From assembly GCA_002069765.1 (NCBI GenBank), contig MWBZ01000028.1, positions 1-43,778 on the forward strand: 43,778 bases of DNA, in the 5' to 3' direction. The stretch is from a bacterium ADurb.Bin243 (GTDB taxonomy: Bacteria; Muiribacteriota; UBA9980). Made by a program: the position numbers and the translations under genes. Positions 1 through 6,912 of the stretch are shown here, in pieces. The notes under the pieces are model-generated. The model made no database searches. It was not told the origin of the DNA and saw only the letters and a program-made list of their open reading frames with translations. Within the stretch, counting starts at the first letter, position 1; each line of letters opens with the position of its first letter.

Positions 1-134
1 AACGCTTCGATCTCTTTTGAAAAAGATTTGACGCTGTAGCCGCATCCGCTCAGATAGAGCGAAATGAGTTCTATATTATTCAAATCGTCGTCGATTACAA
101 TAATATTTACCGTTTCGGGCCGGCTTTTATTCAT
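1..134 (-). CDS. Response regulator receiver domain, N-terminal fragment
   Basis: The 44 codons read leftward from ATG at 134 give the start of a CheY-like receiver. After a short polar N-terminus there is a hydrophobic beta-1 strand (NIIVI), then the acidic triad D15-D16-D17 that binds magnesium in receivers, then an amphipathic helix and a second strand. The gene runs off the window, so the phospho-acceptor Asp and any output domain are not visible. It could be a lone receiver or the start of a longer regulator. No strong ribosome binding site is visible upstream. It diverges from rmlB across 222 bases of A+T-rich DNA in which I find no promoter close to consensus. Confidence 0.75.
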   Translation of the reverse strand, partial: MNKSRPETVNIIVIDDDLNNIELISLYLSGCGYSVKSFSKEIEA

Positions 135-356
135 AACTATCAAACTTCTTTACAATCAATTAAAGATAAAACATTTTTTAGCGTCCTGATTTTTCATGCA
201 TTCAATTATTATTATATATTAAACTTTAAAATATTTCAAGAATTTTTAAAGCTTAATATTTTAACAATTGTCTTTATTTTTAAATTCATTTTTGTTAGTA
301 TATATATCGAGCGGGCGAAACGCTCTGAATAAAATTTTAATCTACGGTGGAGGGTT

Positions 357-1430
357 ATGATATCAAAAAACAGGCCAGTTTATCTTGTGACCGGTGGCGC
401 CGGCTTTATAGGCTCTAATTTTATTAAATATCTTTTCGCTCGTTACGGCGATGACGTTTCGGTGATAAATTTCGATCTGCTAACATACGCTGGAAATCTG
501 GACAATTTAAAGGACTGCGAAGACCGGCCGGGCTATAAGTTCGTCAAAGGCGATATCGCCTCGAGCGAAGACGTCGGACGCCTCTTCGGCGAGGGCCGGA
601 TCGATTTTGTGGTGAATTTCGCGGCGGAATCGCATGTGGACCGCTCCATTATAGACTCATCGCCGTTCATAAGAACCAATATCGCGGGAACCCAGGCGCT
701 GCTCGATTATTCCCGCAACCACGGCGTTAAGAAGTTCCTGCAGGTTTCTACCGACGAAGTTTACGGCAGCCTGGACGGCGGCGGTTTGTTCACCGAAGAT
801 ACCCCGCTGGCTCCAAATTCGCCATATTCAGCCAGCAAGGCTTCCGCCGATATGCTCGCGAGGGCCGCTTTTAAAACATACGGCTCGCCCGTTATAATAA
901 CCAGATGTTCCAATAATTACGGGCCATATCAATTTCCCGAAAAGCTCATACCCCTAATGATCGCCAATATAATAAAACGCAAGAAGCTTCCCGTTTACGG
1001 GCGCGGTGAGAACGTTCGCGACTGGCTTTACGTCAGCGACCATTGCGAAGCCATCGACGCCGCCCTGCGTCTCGGCTCGCCCGGAGAAGTTTACAATATC
1101 GGCGGAAACAATGAATTTAAAAATATAGAAATCGTGAACCTGATAATAAGCATAATGGCTTCTAAAGGCTATCCCGGCGGGCGGGACCTTATCGAATTCG
1201 TGCAGGACCGTCCCGGCCACGATCTCAGGTACGCCATAGACGCGTCGAAAATAAGACGGGAGCTCGGTTTCGAGCCGAAAGTCGATTTCGAGCGCGGAAT
1301 AGCTATGACGGTTGACTGGTATTTAAATAATCAGCAGTGGCTGATGAATATTATCTCTGGAGAATATAGCAGGTATTACGACGAACTTTACCTGCCCAAA
1401 TATAAAAACGCAGCGCAGGCAAAAAAATAA
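357..1430 (+). CDS. rmlB: dTDP-glucose 4,6-dehydratase
   Basis: This enzyme converts dTDP-glucose to dTDP-4-keto-6-deoxyglucose, a cytoplasmic NAD-dependent step toward dTDP-rhamnose and related sugars for surface polysaccharides. The 357 residues match the usual family length. The Rossmann motif GGAGFIGS lies at residues 13-20, the catalytic TDE at 132-134, and the YxxxK pair at Y157 and K161. A strong ribosome binding site (GGTGGAGGG) precedes the ATG. The rmlA, rmlC and rmlD partners are not in the window. It is followed after 16 bases by the AIM24-family gene, so the two are probably co-transcribed up to the terminator at 2202. It belongs to the extended SDR superfamily, and the RmlB subgroup is well supported. 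Confidence 0.95.
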   Translation: MISKNRPVYLVTGGAGFIGSNFIKYLFARYGDDVSVINFDLLTYAGNLDNLKDCEDRPGYKFVKGDIASSEDVGRLFGEGRIDFVVNFAAESHVDRSIIDSSPFIRTNIAGTQALLDYSRNHGVKKFLQVSTDEVYGSLDGGGLFTEDTPLAPNSPYSASKASADMLARAAFKTYGSPVIITRCSNNYGPYQFPEKLIPLMIANIIKRKKLPVYGRGENVRDWLYVSDHCEAIDAALRLGSPGEVYNIGGNNEFKNIEIVNLIISIMASKGYPGGRDLIEFVQDRPGHDLRYAIDASKIRRELGFEPKVDFERGIAMTVDWYLNNQQWLMNIISGEYSRYYDELYLPKYKNAAQAKK

Positions 1431-1446
1431 ATATAGGGAGGAAGAA

Positions 1447-2115
1447 ATGGCGCAGTTTGAAATAGTCAAAAAGCAGGAACTTAAAATGGTAAAGGTGACG
1501 CTCAACCGCGAACAGATAAGGGCCGAATCCGGCGCGCTGCACTATATGCAGGGCAGGATCGAAATGGAATCGCAGATGCCCTCTGCTGCGGGTTTTTTTA
1601 AATCTTTCGTCACCGGCGAAAACGTTTTTAAACCCGTTTACAGCGGCAGCGGCGAGATATTTTTCGGCCCGCCATCCTTCGGCGAATACCTGATTCTCAC
1701 ATTGAACAACGAAGAATGGATACTCGATAAAAGCGCCTACGTATGTTCCGATATAAACGTGGAAGTCGGTGCCTATACCAATAAAGCGATTTCGGGTCTT
1801 TTTTCGGGCGAAGGCTTCTTTCAGACAAGCGTAAAAGGCACCGGCCAGGTCGTAATACACTCGCCGGGCGAGGTGGAAAGGATCAAACTCGTAAACGACA
1901 GGCTTGCGGTAGACGGAAGCTTCGCCATAGCGCGCACTGCCGGGCTGAATTTTTCCGTTCAGAAAGCGGCTAAATCCCTCGTCGGAAGCATGACTTCGGG
2001 TGAAGGTTTCCTCAACGTCTTCGAAGGCACCGGCACCGTGCTTATAGCGCCTGTCAGCAACATTTATTACAACCTTACCGCGCTTATAATGAGCATGCGC
2101 ATGAGTTCAAAATAA
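1447..2115 (+). CDS. AIM24-family protein (TIGR00266-like)
   Basis: The 222-residue protein has the features of the AIM24/DUF124 family: many glycines and beta-strands, an early LxREQIRAESGAL segment, paired GxGEIFFGPP and GTGQVVIHSPG turns, and a C-terminal GEGFLNVFEGTGTVLIAP stretch. The fold is a double-stranded beta-helix related to the tubby C-terminal domain. The yeast namesake is a mitochondrial inner-membrane protein. The role of bacterial members is not established, and I assign none here. There is no signal peptide or membrane segment. A GGGAGGAAG ribosome binding site precedes the ATG. It is the last gene before a strong intrinsic terminator. Confidence 0.85.
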   Translation: MAQFEIVKKQELKMVKVTLNREQIRAESGALHYMQGRIEMESQMPSAAGFFKSFVTGENVFKPVYSGSGEIFFGPPSFGEYLILTLNNEEWILDKSAYVCSDINVEVGAYTNKAISGLFSGEGFFQTSVKGTGQVVIHSPGEVERIKLVNDRLAVDGSFAIARTAGLNFSVQKAAKSLVGSMTSGEGFLNVFEGTGTVLIAPVSNIYYNLTALIMSMRMSSK

Positions 2116-2201
2116 ACGCGCCGCGCATATACAGGCGCTCAGGCATTAACGATTCTTTTTTCATTTTACTCGGTAAAACAAAATTCAATATTTTTTTGTT
2201 C

Positions 2202-2254
2202 AGGGAAGGCGGGGCGCCGCGGCTCCTCCCTTCCCTAAAATTTTTCTTTTTTTT
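2202..2254 (+). terminator. Intrinsic terminator after the rmlB-AIM24 unit
   Basis: A hairpin spans 2202-2236 with eight-base perfect outer arms (AGGGAAGG and CCTTCCCT) and a G+C-rich interior. Four A residues and a long T-rich tract up to 2254 follow it. This is a textbook Rho-independent terminator about 90 bases after the AIM24 stop. The arms and flanking CG.G and CTC bases closely resemble the hairpin at 41421-41460, which precedes the group II intron. Confidence 0.9.
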
Positions 2255-2315
2255 GCCGATATTGATAACTGACTGGTCATAATAAATAAAAAAAGAAAAA
2301 ACTGGGGGAATTTAG

Positions 2316-2477
2316 ATGAGCAACGTTATTAATTTCGTAAAAGTATATCCGGTTAACGAATATATGCATCTTGAATCCAGCATGAAGGAATACGGCCTGA
2401 AAGTAAAGCCGAATCCCGTGCAGCCCGTAAAGGCCAACATGGAAAACGGCTCGCTTAAAATAGATATTCTGGTATAG
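2316..2477 (+). CDS. Small uncharacterised protein, 53 residues
   Basis: An ATG at 2316 follows a strong ribosome binding site (CTGGGGGAA, about seven bases upstream) and opens a 53-codon frame ending in TAG. The protein begins MSNVINFVKVYPVNEYMHLE and ends in KIDILV. It is soluble, contains no Cys or Trp, and has a polar middle with repeated KPNP/QPVKA residues. It lies between the terminator at 2202 and the convergent gene ending at 2497, so it must have its own transcript; no promoter close to consensus is obvious. I recognise no family. The ribosome binding site, the codon use similar to its neighbours and the isolated position argue that it is a real gene. Confidence 0.6.
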   Translation: MSNVINFVKVYPVNEYMHLESSMKEYGLKVKPNPVQPVKANMENGSLKIDILV

Positions 2478-2496
2478 ATAACCTTTTTTATTCAGC

Positions 2497-3558
2497 TTAT
2501 TTTACCTGGTGTTGTATTATAAATTTAGAATATAGCTGCGGATCGACCGGCTTAATATTCATAACTCTCCTGACGCTTCCGGTAATAATTTCAAATTCGA
2601 CCGAATCCATATTTTTGGCCTTTCCATATCCGGCCGTAATCGCCGCCGCTAGAACTATATCGCAATCTTCGAATATTCCTTCGATCAGTCCGACCGGCCC
2701 TTTTTCCACCGTAGCTTTTATTATGGCCATATTTTCGCCGGCGTATTTTTCTATTAAATCGTTTTCCGCCTCGTTGCGCCCGATTATTATCTTGTGAGTT
2801 TCCTTAATTCTGAAATGCCTTCCCAGCCTGAGCCTTACCACGTCTTCCATGGTGAGAGTTTTTTGCTCTCTGTGTTTCATAAGATCGAAAAAGCGCTCGG
2901 CGTAGGTCTGGTCGGTTAAAAAGCAGCATCCTCCGCCTGGATTGGGAAATACCGCGATGCCCAGTTCGCGCGCGAGTCTCATCTGCGGATTGCGGCCGCG
3001 CCCGCCTATGGCGTAAAGCGCTTCGCGATCGACGAGCCCGTTTTTTTCAGGGATGGTCGGCTCCAGAAGTTTTGCGGAAAGCGGCCTTAAAACGAGCCCC
3101 GCGACGCCGGCCTCTTTTTCTATCATGCGCATAGTGTTTTTATGCTGCGACATCGGCCGCTGGCCCACTACTTCGCCGGTGACGATGAACTGTGCGCCGA
3201 TTTTCTGCATATATTTGTGCGCTTCGCGCAGCATGTGTATCCGGCAGTCTATGCATGGATTGACGTTAGAGCCGTATCCGTGCCGGGGGTTGGTGACCAT
3301 TTTGAGATATTCCTCCGAGATATCCACTATTTCTACCGGTATTTCTATTTCCGCCGCCGATTTGAGCGCGGCGTTCTCCAATTTTTTCTTGCTGGCGGAC
3401 GATTTTGCCCCGTCGACCCTGCGCCTTTGCTCGGTTATGCAAAACCCGGTATAAAAATTGATGCCGTAAACTTCTATGCCGAGTTTTTCGACCACTTTCG
3501 TCGCCAGCATCGAGTCGAGCCCTCCAGACATTAACGCCACCGCTTTGATTTTTTCCAT
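2497..3558 (-). CDS. PP-loop tRNA sulfurtransferase-like protein (MnmA/ThiI-like)
   Basis: The N-terminal half carries the ATP-pyrophosphatase P-loop SGGLDS, followed by NPCIDC and the conserved TGEVVGQRPMSQ segment, and later GGGCCF. These are features of MnmA/ThiI-like enzymes that adenylate a tRNA uridine and transfer sulfur through active-site cysteines. The last roughly 150 residues resemble the NFACT-R/DUF814-type RNA-binding extension in a ThiI-like subgroup that lacks THUMP and rhodanese domains. The target base cannot be read from the sequence. The start is uncertain: GTG codons at 3570 and 3567 sit just after AAAGGTAA, while ATG at 3558 has only a weak GTGGTG. It is the last gene of the leftward block and converges with the small gene ending at 2477. 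Confidence 0.75.
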   Translation of the reverse strand: MEKIKAVALMSGGLDSMLATKVVEKLGIEVYGINFYTGFCITEQRRRVDGAKSSASKKKLENAALKSAAEIEIPVEIVDISEEYLKMVTNPRHGYGSNVNPCIDCRIHMLREAHKYMQKIGAQFIVTGEVVGQRPMSQHKNTMRMIEKEAGVAGLVLRPLSAKLLEPTIPEKNGLVDREALYAIGGRGRNPQMRLARELGIAVFPNPGGGCCFLTDQTYAERFFDLMKHREQKTLTMEDVVRLRLGRHFRIKETHKIIIGRNEAENDLIEKYAGENMAIIKATVEKGPVGLIEGIFEDCDIVLAAAITAGYGKAKNMDSVEFEIITGSVRRVMNIKPVDPQLYSKFIIQHQVK

Positions 3559-3595
3559 AAATAGCACCACTTACCTTTCTATTGCATTAAAATAA

Positions 3596-5017
3596 TCATT
3601 TATCCTTTTTGAATCCGAGCCTGGTCATTTCGCCCCAGTGCTTATTTCCGAGAATATAATCTATCGTGCCCCTGAACCTGAAATAAGTGTTGAGCTGCTT
3701 ATAGCCGAAGTTTTCGAGCACGGAGTATAAAAACAGCCATGAAGCCTGAGAGACGCTGGAATATTTTTTAAAAGTCAGCTCTTCGAGAAGAATAGAGCTG
3801 ACCGAAAGTATTATTCCCAGTGATATGGACGCCATGGTGAATAATAACACGAATTTATAATTTACGATTCCCAGCCACAGAGAAACCAGAAAGACGATGT
3901 AGCCGGAAAATTCTATTACCGGCCCCAGCATTTCGAAGAAAACGAAAAACGGCATCGCTATAAGCCCTACCGCTCCGTAGCGCGGATTGAAAAGCATATT
4001 CATATTAAGAAGCAGGCTGTCGATAAGGCCGCGCTGCCAGCGGTTCCGCTGCCGTGAAAGCACGCCCAGCGTTTCAGGGACTTCGGTGTAGCATACCGGA
4101 TCCGGTATGAATTTGATCTTCATTTTCTTTTCCGGCCTGTATTTATTATAAAGCCTTACCACCAGTTCCATGTCTTCGCCGACGGTATCGCTTCTATAGC
4201 CGCCCGCCTCCACGACCTCTTTCTTTTTGAATATGCCGAAAGCGCCGGATATTATAAGCATGGAATTTATGGCGCTCCAGCCCGTGCGGCCGAAAAGGAA
4301 CCCTCTTAAATACTCGATTATTTGAAATTTGGCCAGAACGCTTCCGGGAAGGTCTATCGAGACGACTTCGCCGGCCTCTATGCGGCAGCCGTTTATTACG
4401 CGGATTATTCCGCCCGCGGCTATTATATCGGGTTCCTCGATGAACGCGCGGGAAATTTTAAGTATGCTTTCGTTGTCTAAGACCGAGTCCGCGTCGAGCG
4501 CGCAAAAAAGAGGATACTTCGAGTAATTCACGCCCGCGTTGAGCGCATCCGCCTTGCCGCCGTTCTGCTTGTCTATCATTATAAGGTTGCGGTGGGTCTT
4601 TGAAACGTAAATGCCCCTGACATTTTTGCAAGGAAGGGAATTCGAAGGCTCGAAGGAAACTTCGGTCATTTTATAGGCGGCTTTTAAAAGCTCGGCGGTG
4701 TCGTCTTTAGAACCGTCGTTGATGACAATGATTTCGAATTCGGGATAATGCAGCTGGAGCATGGATTTAACGCTGTCTACTATGTTCTGGCTTTCGTTAT
4801 ACGCCGGCATTAGAACGGATACCGGAATATAAAAATTCGAGCGGAAAACTATTCCGGTATTTACGACGCGGTTTTCGCGCACGTATTTTCTAATTTCGAA
4901 AAAAGACAGAAAGTTAAGCAGAATGTAAATTATATTTATGGCGATAAAATAAAATACCACCAGGTAATTATAAAAATAAAGCACGCTGATTAAAAATTGC
5001 TGCAAATCCATTTTCAT
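3596..5017 (-). CDS. Processive family-2 glycosyltransferase, polysaccharide synthase type
   Basis: This 473-residue membrane protein resembles PgaC, hyaluronan and cellulose synthases, which polymerise a sugar nucleotide and extrude the chain. A long hydrophobic segment lies at about 10-40. The GT2 domain follows, with DGS at 101-103, DAD at 175-177, the acceptor-site GED at 280-282 and QRNRW at 323-327. Together these are the D, DxD, (T/G)ED and Q(Q/R)xRW set of processive synthases. Hydrophobic segments at about 348-412 form the channel region, and the protein ends with a WGEMTRLGF-containing tail. The sugar and product cannot be inferred. Its ATG overlaps the stop of the HEAT gene by four bases, so the two proteins are probably translationally coupled and may form a complex. 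Confidence 0.88.
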   Translation of the reverse strand: MKMDLQQFLISVLYFYNYLVVFYFIAINIIYILLNFLSFFEIRKYVRENRVVNTGIVFRSNFYIPVSVLMPAYNESQNIVDSVKSMLQLHYPEFEIIVINDGSKDDTAELLKAAYKMTEVSFEPSNSLPCKNVRGIYVSKTHRNLIMIDKQNGGKADALNAGVNYSKYPLFCALDADSVLDNESILKISRAFIEEPDIIAAGGIIRVINGCRIEAGEVVSIDLPGSVLAKFQIIEYLRGFLFGRTGWSAINSMLIISGAFGIFKKKEVVEAGGYRSDTVGEDMELVVRLYNKYRPEKKMKIKFIPDPVCYTEVPETLGVLSRQRNRWQRGLIDSLLLNMNMLFNPRYGAVGLIAMPFFVFFEMLGPVIEFSGYIVFLVSLWLGIVNYKFVLLFTMASISLGIILSVSSILLEELTFKKYSSVSQASWLFLYSVLENFGYKQLNTYFRFRGTIDYILGNKHWGEMTRLGFKKDK

Positions 5018-6126
5018 ATCCCCGCTTCGGTTTCCGTCGTATATTTTTCGGTAAGAACGTGAACAATGGTCCGGTAAGCCATCGACATTTCCTGTCCGGC
5101 CAGTTCGGGGCTGAACATATATCCCTGAAAGTCGAAGCTCATTTCATAAAGCGCTATGGCCGAATTATAGCGGACGTTCCAGTCGGAATCGTTTAAAAGC
5201 GACTTAAGCTTATCGATTTTCTCGACGCATCGGAACTCTAAAATGGCTTTTACGGCGCTGACTCTCACTTCGGGGTCGCGCGAATCCAGGTGCATTTCGA
5301 CCGCGTGGAGCGAATCGGTATATACCATTTTACCGAGCGAATATATGCAGCTTTTAACGATTAAATTCACTTTCGTCTCTTTAAGCACGGCGTGGATTTC
5401 TTCGGCCGCGTCGAAAAATTTGAAATATCCCATTATTTCGATCATCGAGGCGGTGAGCAGGTCTTCTTCGTGTATCCTGACGATGCGCCCGTCGCGCTTT
5501 TTTAGCGCCGCGAGCAGCGGCTCGCAAATTTCTTCGCCGAAGGACCATAAAGTTTCCGATAATTTATAACTGGTTACGAGCTTTTCGCGGGCAAGCGCCT
5601 CGAGGACCCGATCCAGGGCGGAAAAACATTTAATTTCAGCGATGGCCTTTACCGCGGCCATTCTTACGAAAAAGTTCCCGTCGTCGAGGGCGTTAAGCAA
5701 ATTGTCTATGCAGACGGGCTTTTGAAGAAGGCCCAGGCAGTATATCGAATAAAGCCTGGTGTCGAGATCGTCGGAGGCGGTGGAGTCGCATAAGATTTTA
5801 AAAACGGGGCTTTTATAAATCGCGTTTATAATGCGGTCGAAATCGTCGCCTTTAATATTGCTAAGATACACCGAAATAAATTCTATGAAATTTTCGAGGT
5901 TTTTTACGCCGATAGTTGAAAGGGTTTTCTGCACTCCGCTTTCGTCATTGGCTACTATTAAAGGCAGGAAAGCGTCTTCGAGTTCGCCGAACAGCTTTTT
6001 TTTCCGCGTTTCACGGTAATTGGAAATGATTTTGCCCGTTATTATATAGCCGAACAAAATAATTACCAGGAAAATGAAACCGATATTTACCGTGATTAAA
6101 AAGATTATTAAATCAAAGCTGTCCAT
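5014..6126 (-). CDS. Membrane-anchored HEAT-repeat protein
   Basis: The 370-residue protein begins with one strong transmembrane helix (about residues 6-32) and a short basic stretch. A cytoplasmic array of HEAT/PBS-lyase-like helical repeats follows. Repeat signatures are visible in FVRMAAVKAIAEIK, EVRVSAVKAILEF and NVRYNSAIALYEM. Such solenoids are protein-interaction scaffolds, and no catalytic motif is present. Its stop overlaps the start of the glycosyltransferase by four bases (ATGA), and the receiver gene ends six bases upstream of its ATG. Inference: it could be an adaptor passing a signal from the phosphorelay to the polysaccharide synthase at the inner membrane. HEAT-repeat membrane protein is firm; the role is a hypothesis. 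Confidence 0.82.
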   Translation of the reverse strand: MDSFDLIIFLITVNIGFIFLVIILFGYIITGKIISNYRETRKKKLFGELEDAFLPLIVANDESGVQKTLSTIGVKNLENFIEFISVYLSNIKGDDFDRIINAIYKSPVFKILCDSTASDDLDTRLYSIYCLGLLQKPVCIDNLLNALDDGNFFVRMAAVKAIAEIKCFSALDRVLEALAREKLVTSYKLSETLWSFGEEICEPLLAALKKRDGRIVRIHEEDLLTASMIEIMGYFKFFDAAEEIHAVLKETKVNLIVKSCIYSLGKMVYTDSLHAVEMHLDSRDPEVRVSAVKAILEFRCVEKIDKLKSLLNDSDWNVRYNSAIALYEMSFDFQGYMFSPELAGQEMSMAYRTIVHVLTEKYTTETEAGI

Positions 6127-6132
6127 TGTGCG

Positions 6133-6501
6133 TTATCTTAAAATCTTTTTAACCCTGCTCGATAATTCGGCCGGCGAAAAAGGTTTAGTTATATAATCGT
6201 CGGCGCCCATATCCAGGCATTTTACGATATCGGCTTCTTTGCTCAATGCCGTAAGCATTATAACTTTAACATGCTTTGAGCTGTCGTCGCCTTTTAGCGT
6301 TTTGAGTATGGTCATGCCGTCTATGCCGGGTATCATTACGTCCAGCAGAAGAAGATCGGGTTTTTCGCCCTTGATGTGCTCGCATAATTTTTCGCCGTTG
6401 TCGAAAATGGTTATATCTTTAAAGCCGTCGGCGTTCAGCCTTAATTTAATTAATTTAGCGATCGCCGGTTCGTCTTCGCATATGAATACTTTTTTTAACA
6501 T
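6133..6501 (-). CDS. Single-domain response regulator (CheY-like)
   Basis: This 122-residue protein is one complete receiver domain with no output domain. Acidic residues E9-D10 bind metal, D54 in LLLLDVMIPG is the phospho-acceptor, T84 in MLTA is the switch Thr, and K106 in the TKPF motif is the conserved Lys. All functional residues are present, so it should accept phosphate. With the HPt protein just upstream it can be the last Asp of a His-Asp-His-Asp relay. It probably acts by binding a partner, and the HEAT protein encoded six bases downstream is the obvious candidate. That link is inference. Confidence 0.92.
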   Translation of the reverse strand: MLKKVFICEDEPAIAKLIKLRLNADGFKDITIFDNGEKLCEHIKGEKPDLLLLDVMIPGIDGMTILKTLKGDDSSKHVKVIMLTALSKEADIVKCLDMGADDYITKPFSPAELSSRVKKILR

Positions 6502-6542
6502 ATTATCACCTTTGCGTTTTTTATTATTACGGCCGGAATGTA

Positions 6543-6881
6543 TTAGTTTTTAATGTTTCCAGCGTAAAGCTCTTTTAATTTTATTATTTCGTTTCTTTCG
6601 TTTTTTAAAATATTAACGGCTTCCGATAAACCGCTGACGCTTCCCGCGCGCGCGTCATGCTCTATTTTTTTAGCGGTTTCGGCGATAACGTTAAATCCCA
6701 GCTGAGAGGAAGCCCCTTTTATTTTGTGCGAATGTTCGATCACTTTATTAATATCGGCTGATTGCGAAGAATTATCAAGCGCCTGAAGGTCTTCGCCGGT
6801 AGATTGAATCCAGGCGTCGATCAATTCTATGAAAATATCTTCGCTTACGTCCAGCGCTTTAGCTAATTGTTTAATGTCCAT
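6543..6881 (-). CDS. Histidine phosphotransfer (HPt) protein
   Basis: This 112-residue, mostly helical protein has the HPt signature: H52 in the HKIKGASSQLGF segment matches the HxxKG phospho-His motif of the four-helix bundle. It has no kinase domain, so it shuttles phosphate between receivers. It sits between the 1129-residue hybrid kinase (31-base gap) and the CheY-like receiver (41-base gap), exactly where a relay needs a carrier. The 1022-residue kinase has its own C-terminal HPt, so this free one most likely serves the other two kinases. That assignment is inferred from domain content. Confidence 0.9.
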   Translation of the reverse strand: MDIKQLAKALDVSEDIFIELIDAWIQSTGEDLQALDNSSQSADINKVIEHSHKIKGASSQLGFNVIAETAKKIEHDARAGSVSGLSEAVNILKNERNEIIKLKELYAGNIKN

Positions 6882-6912
6882 ATAACGCTCCGTTTAATTA
6901 TATTTTTGAGGT

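Noticed and set aside
1351-1860. 169-codon leftward frame over the rmlB end and AIM24 gene
   Set aside because: It opposes two well-supported genes, has no ribosome binding site and no family motif.
2255-2315. Promoter for the 53-residue gene
   Set aside because: TTGATA or TTGCCG can be paired with A+T-rich hexamers only at poor spacing or with a weak -10, so no site is claimed.
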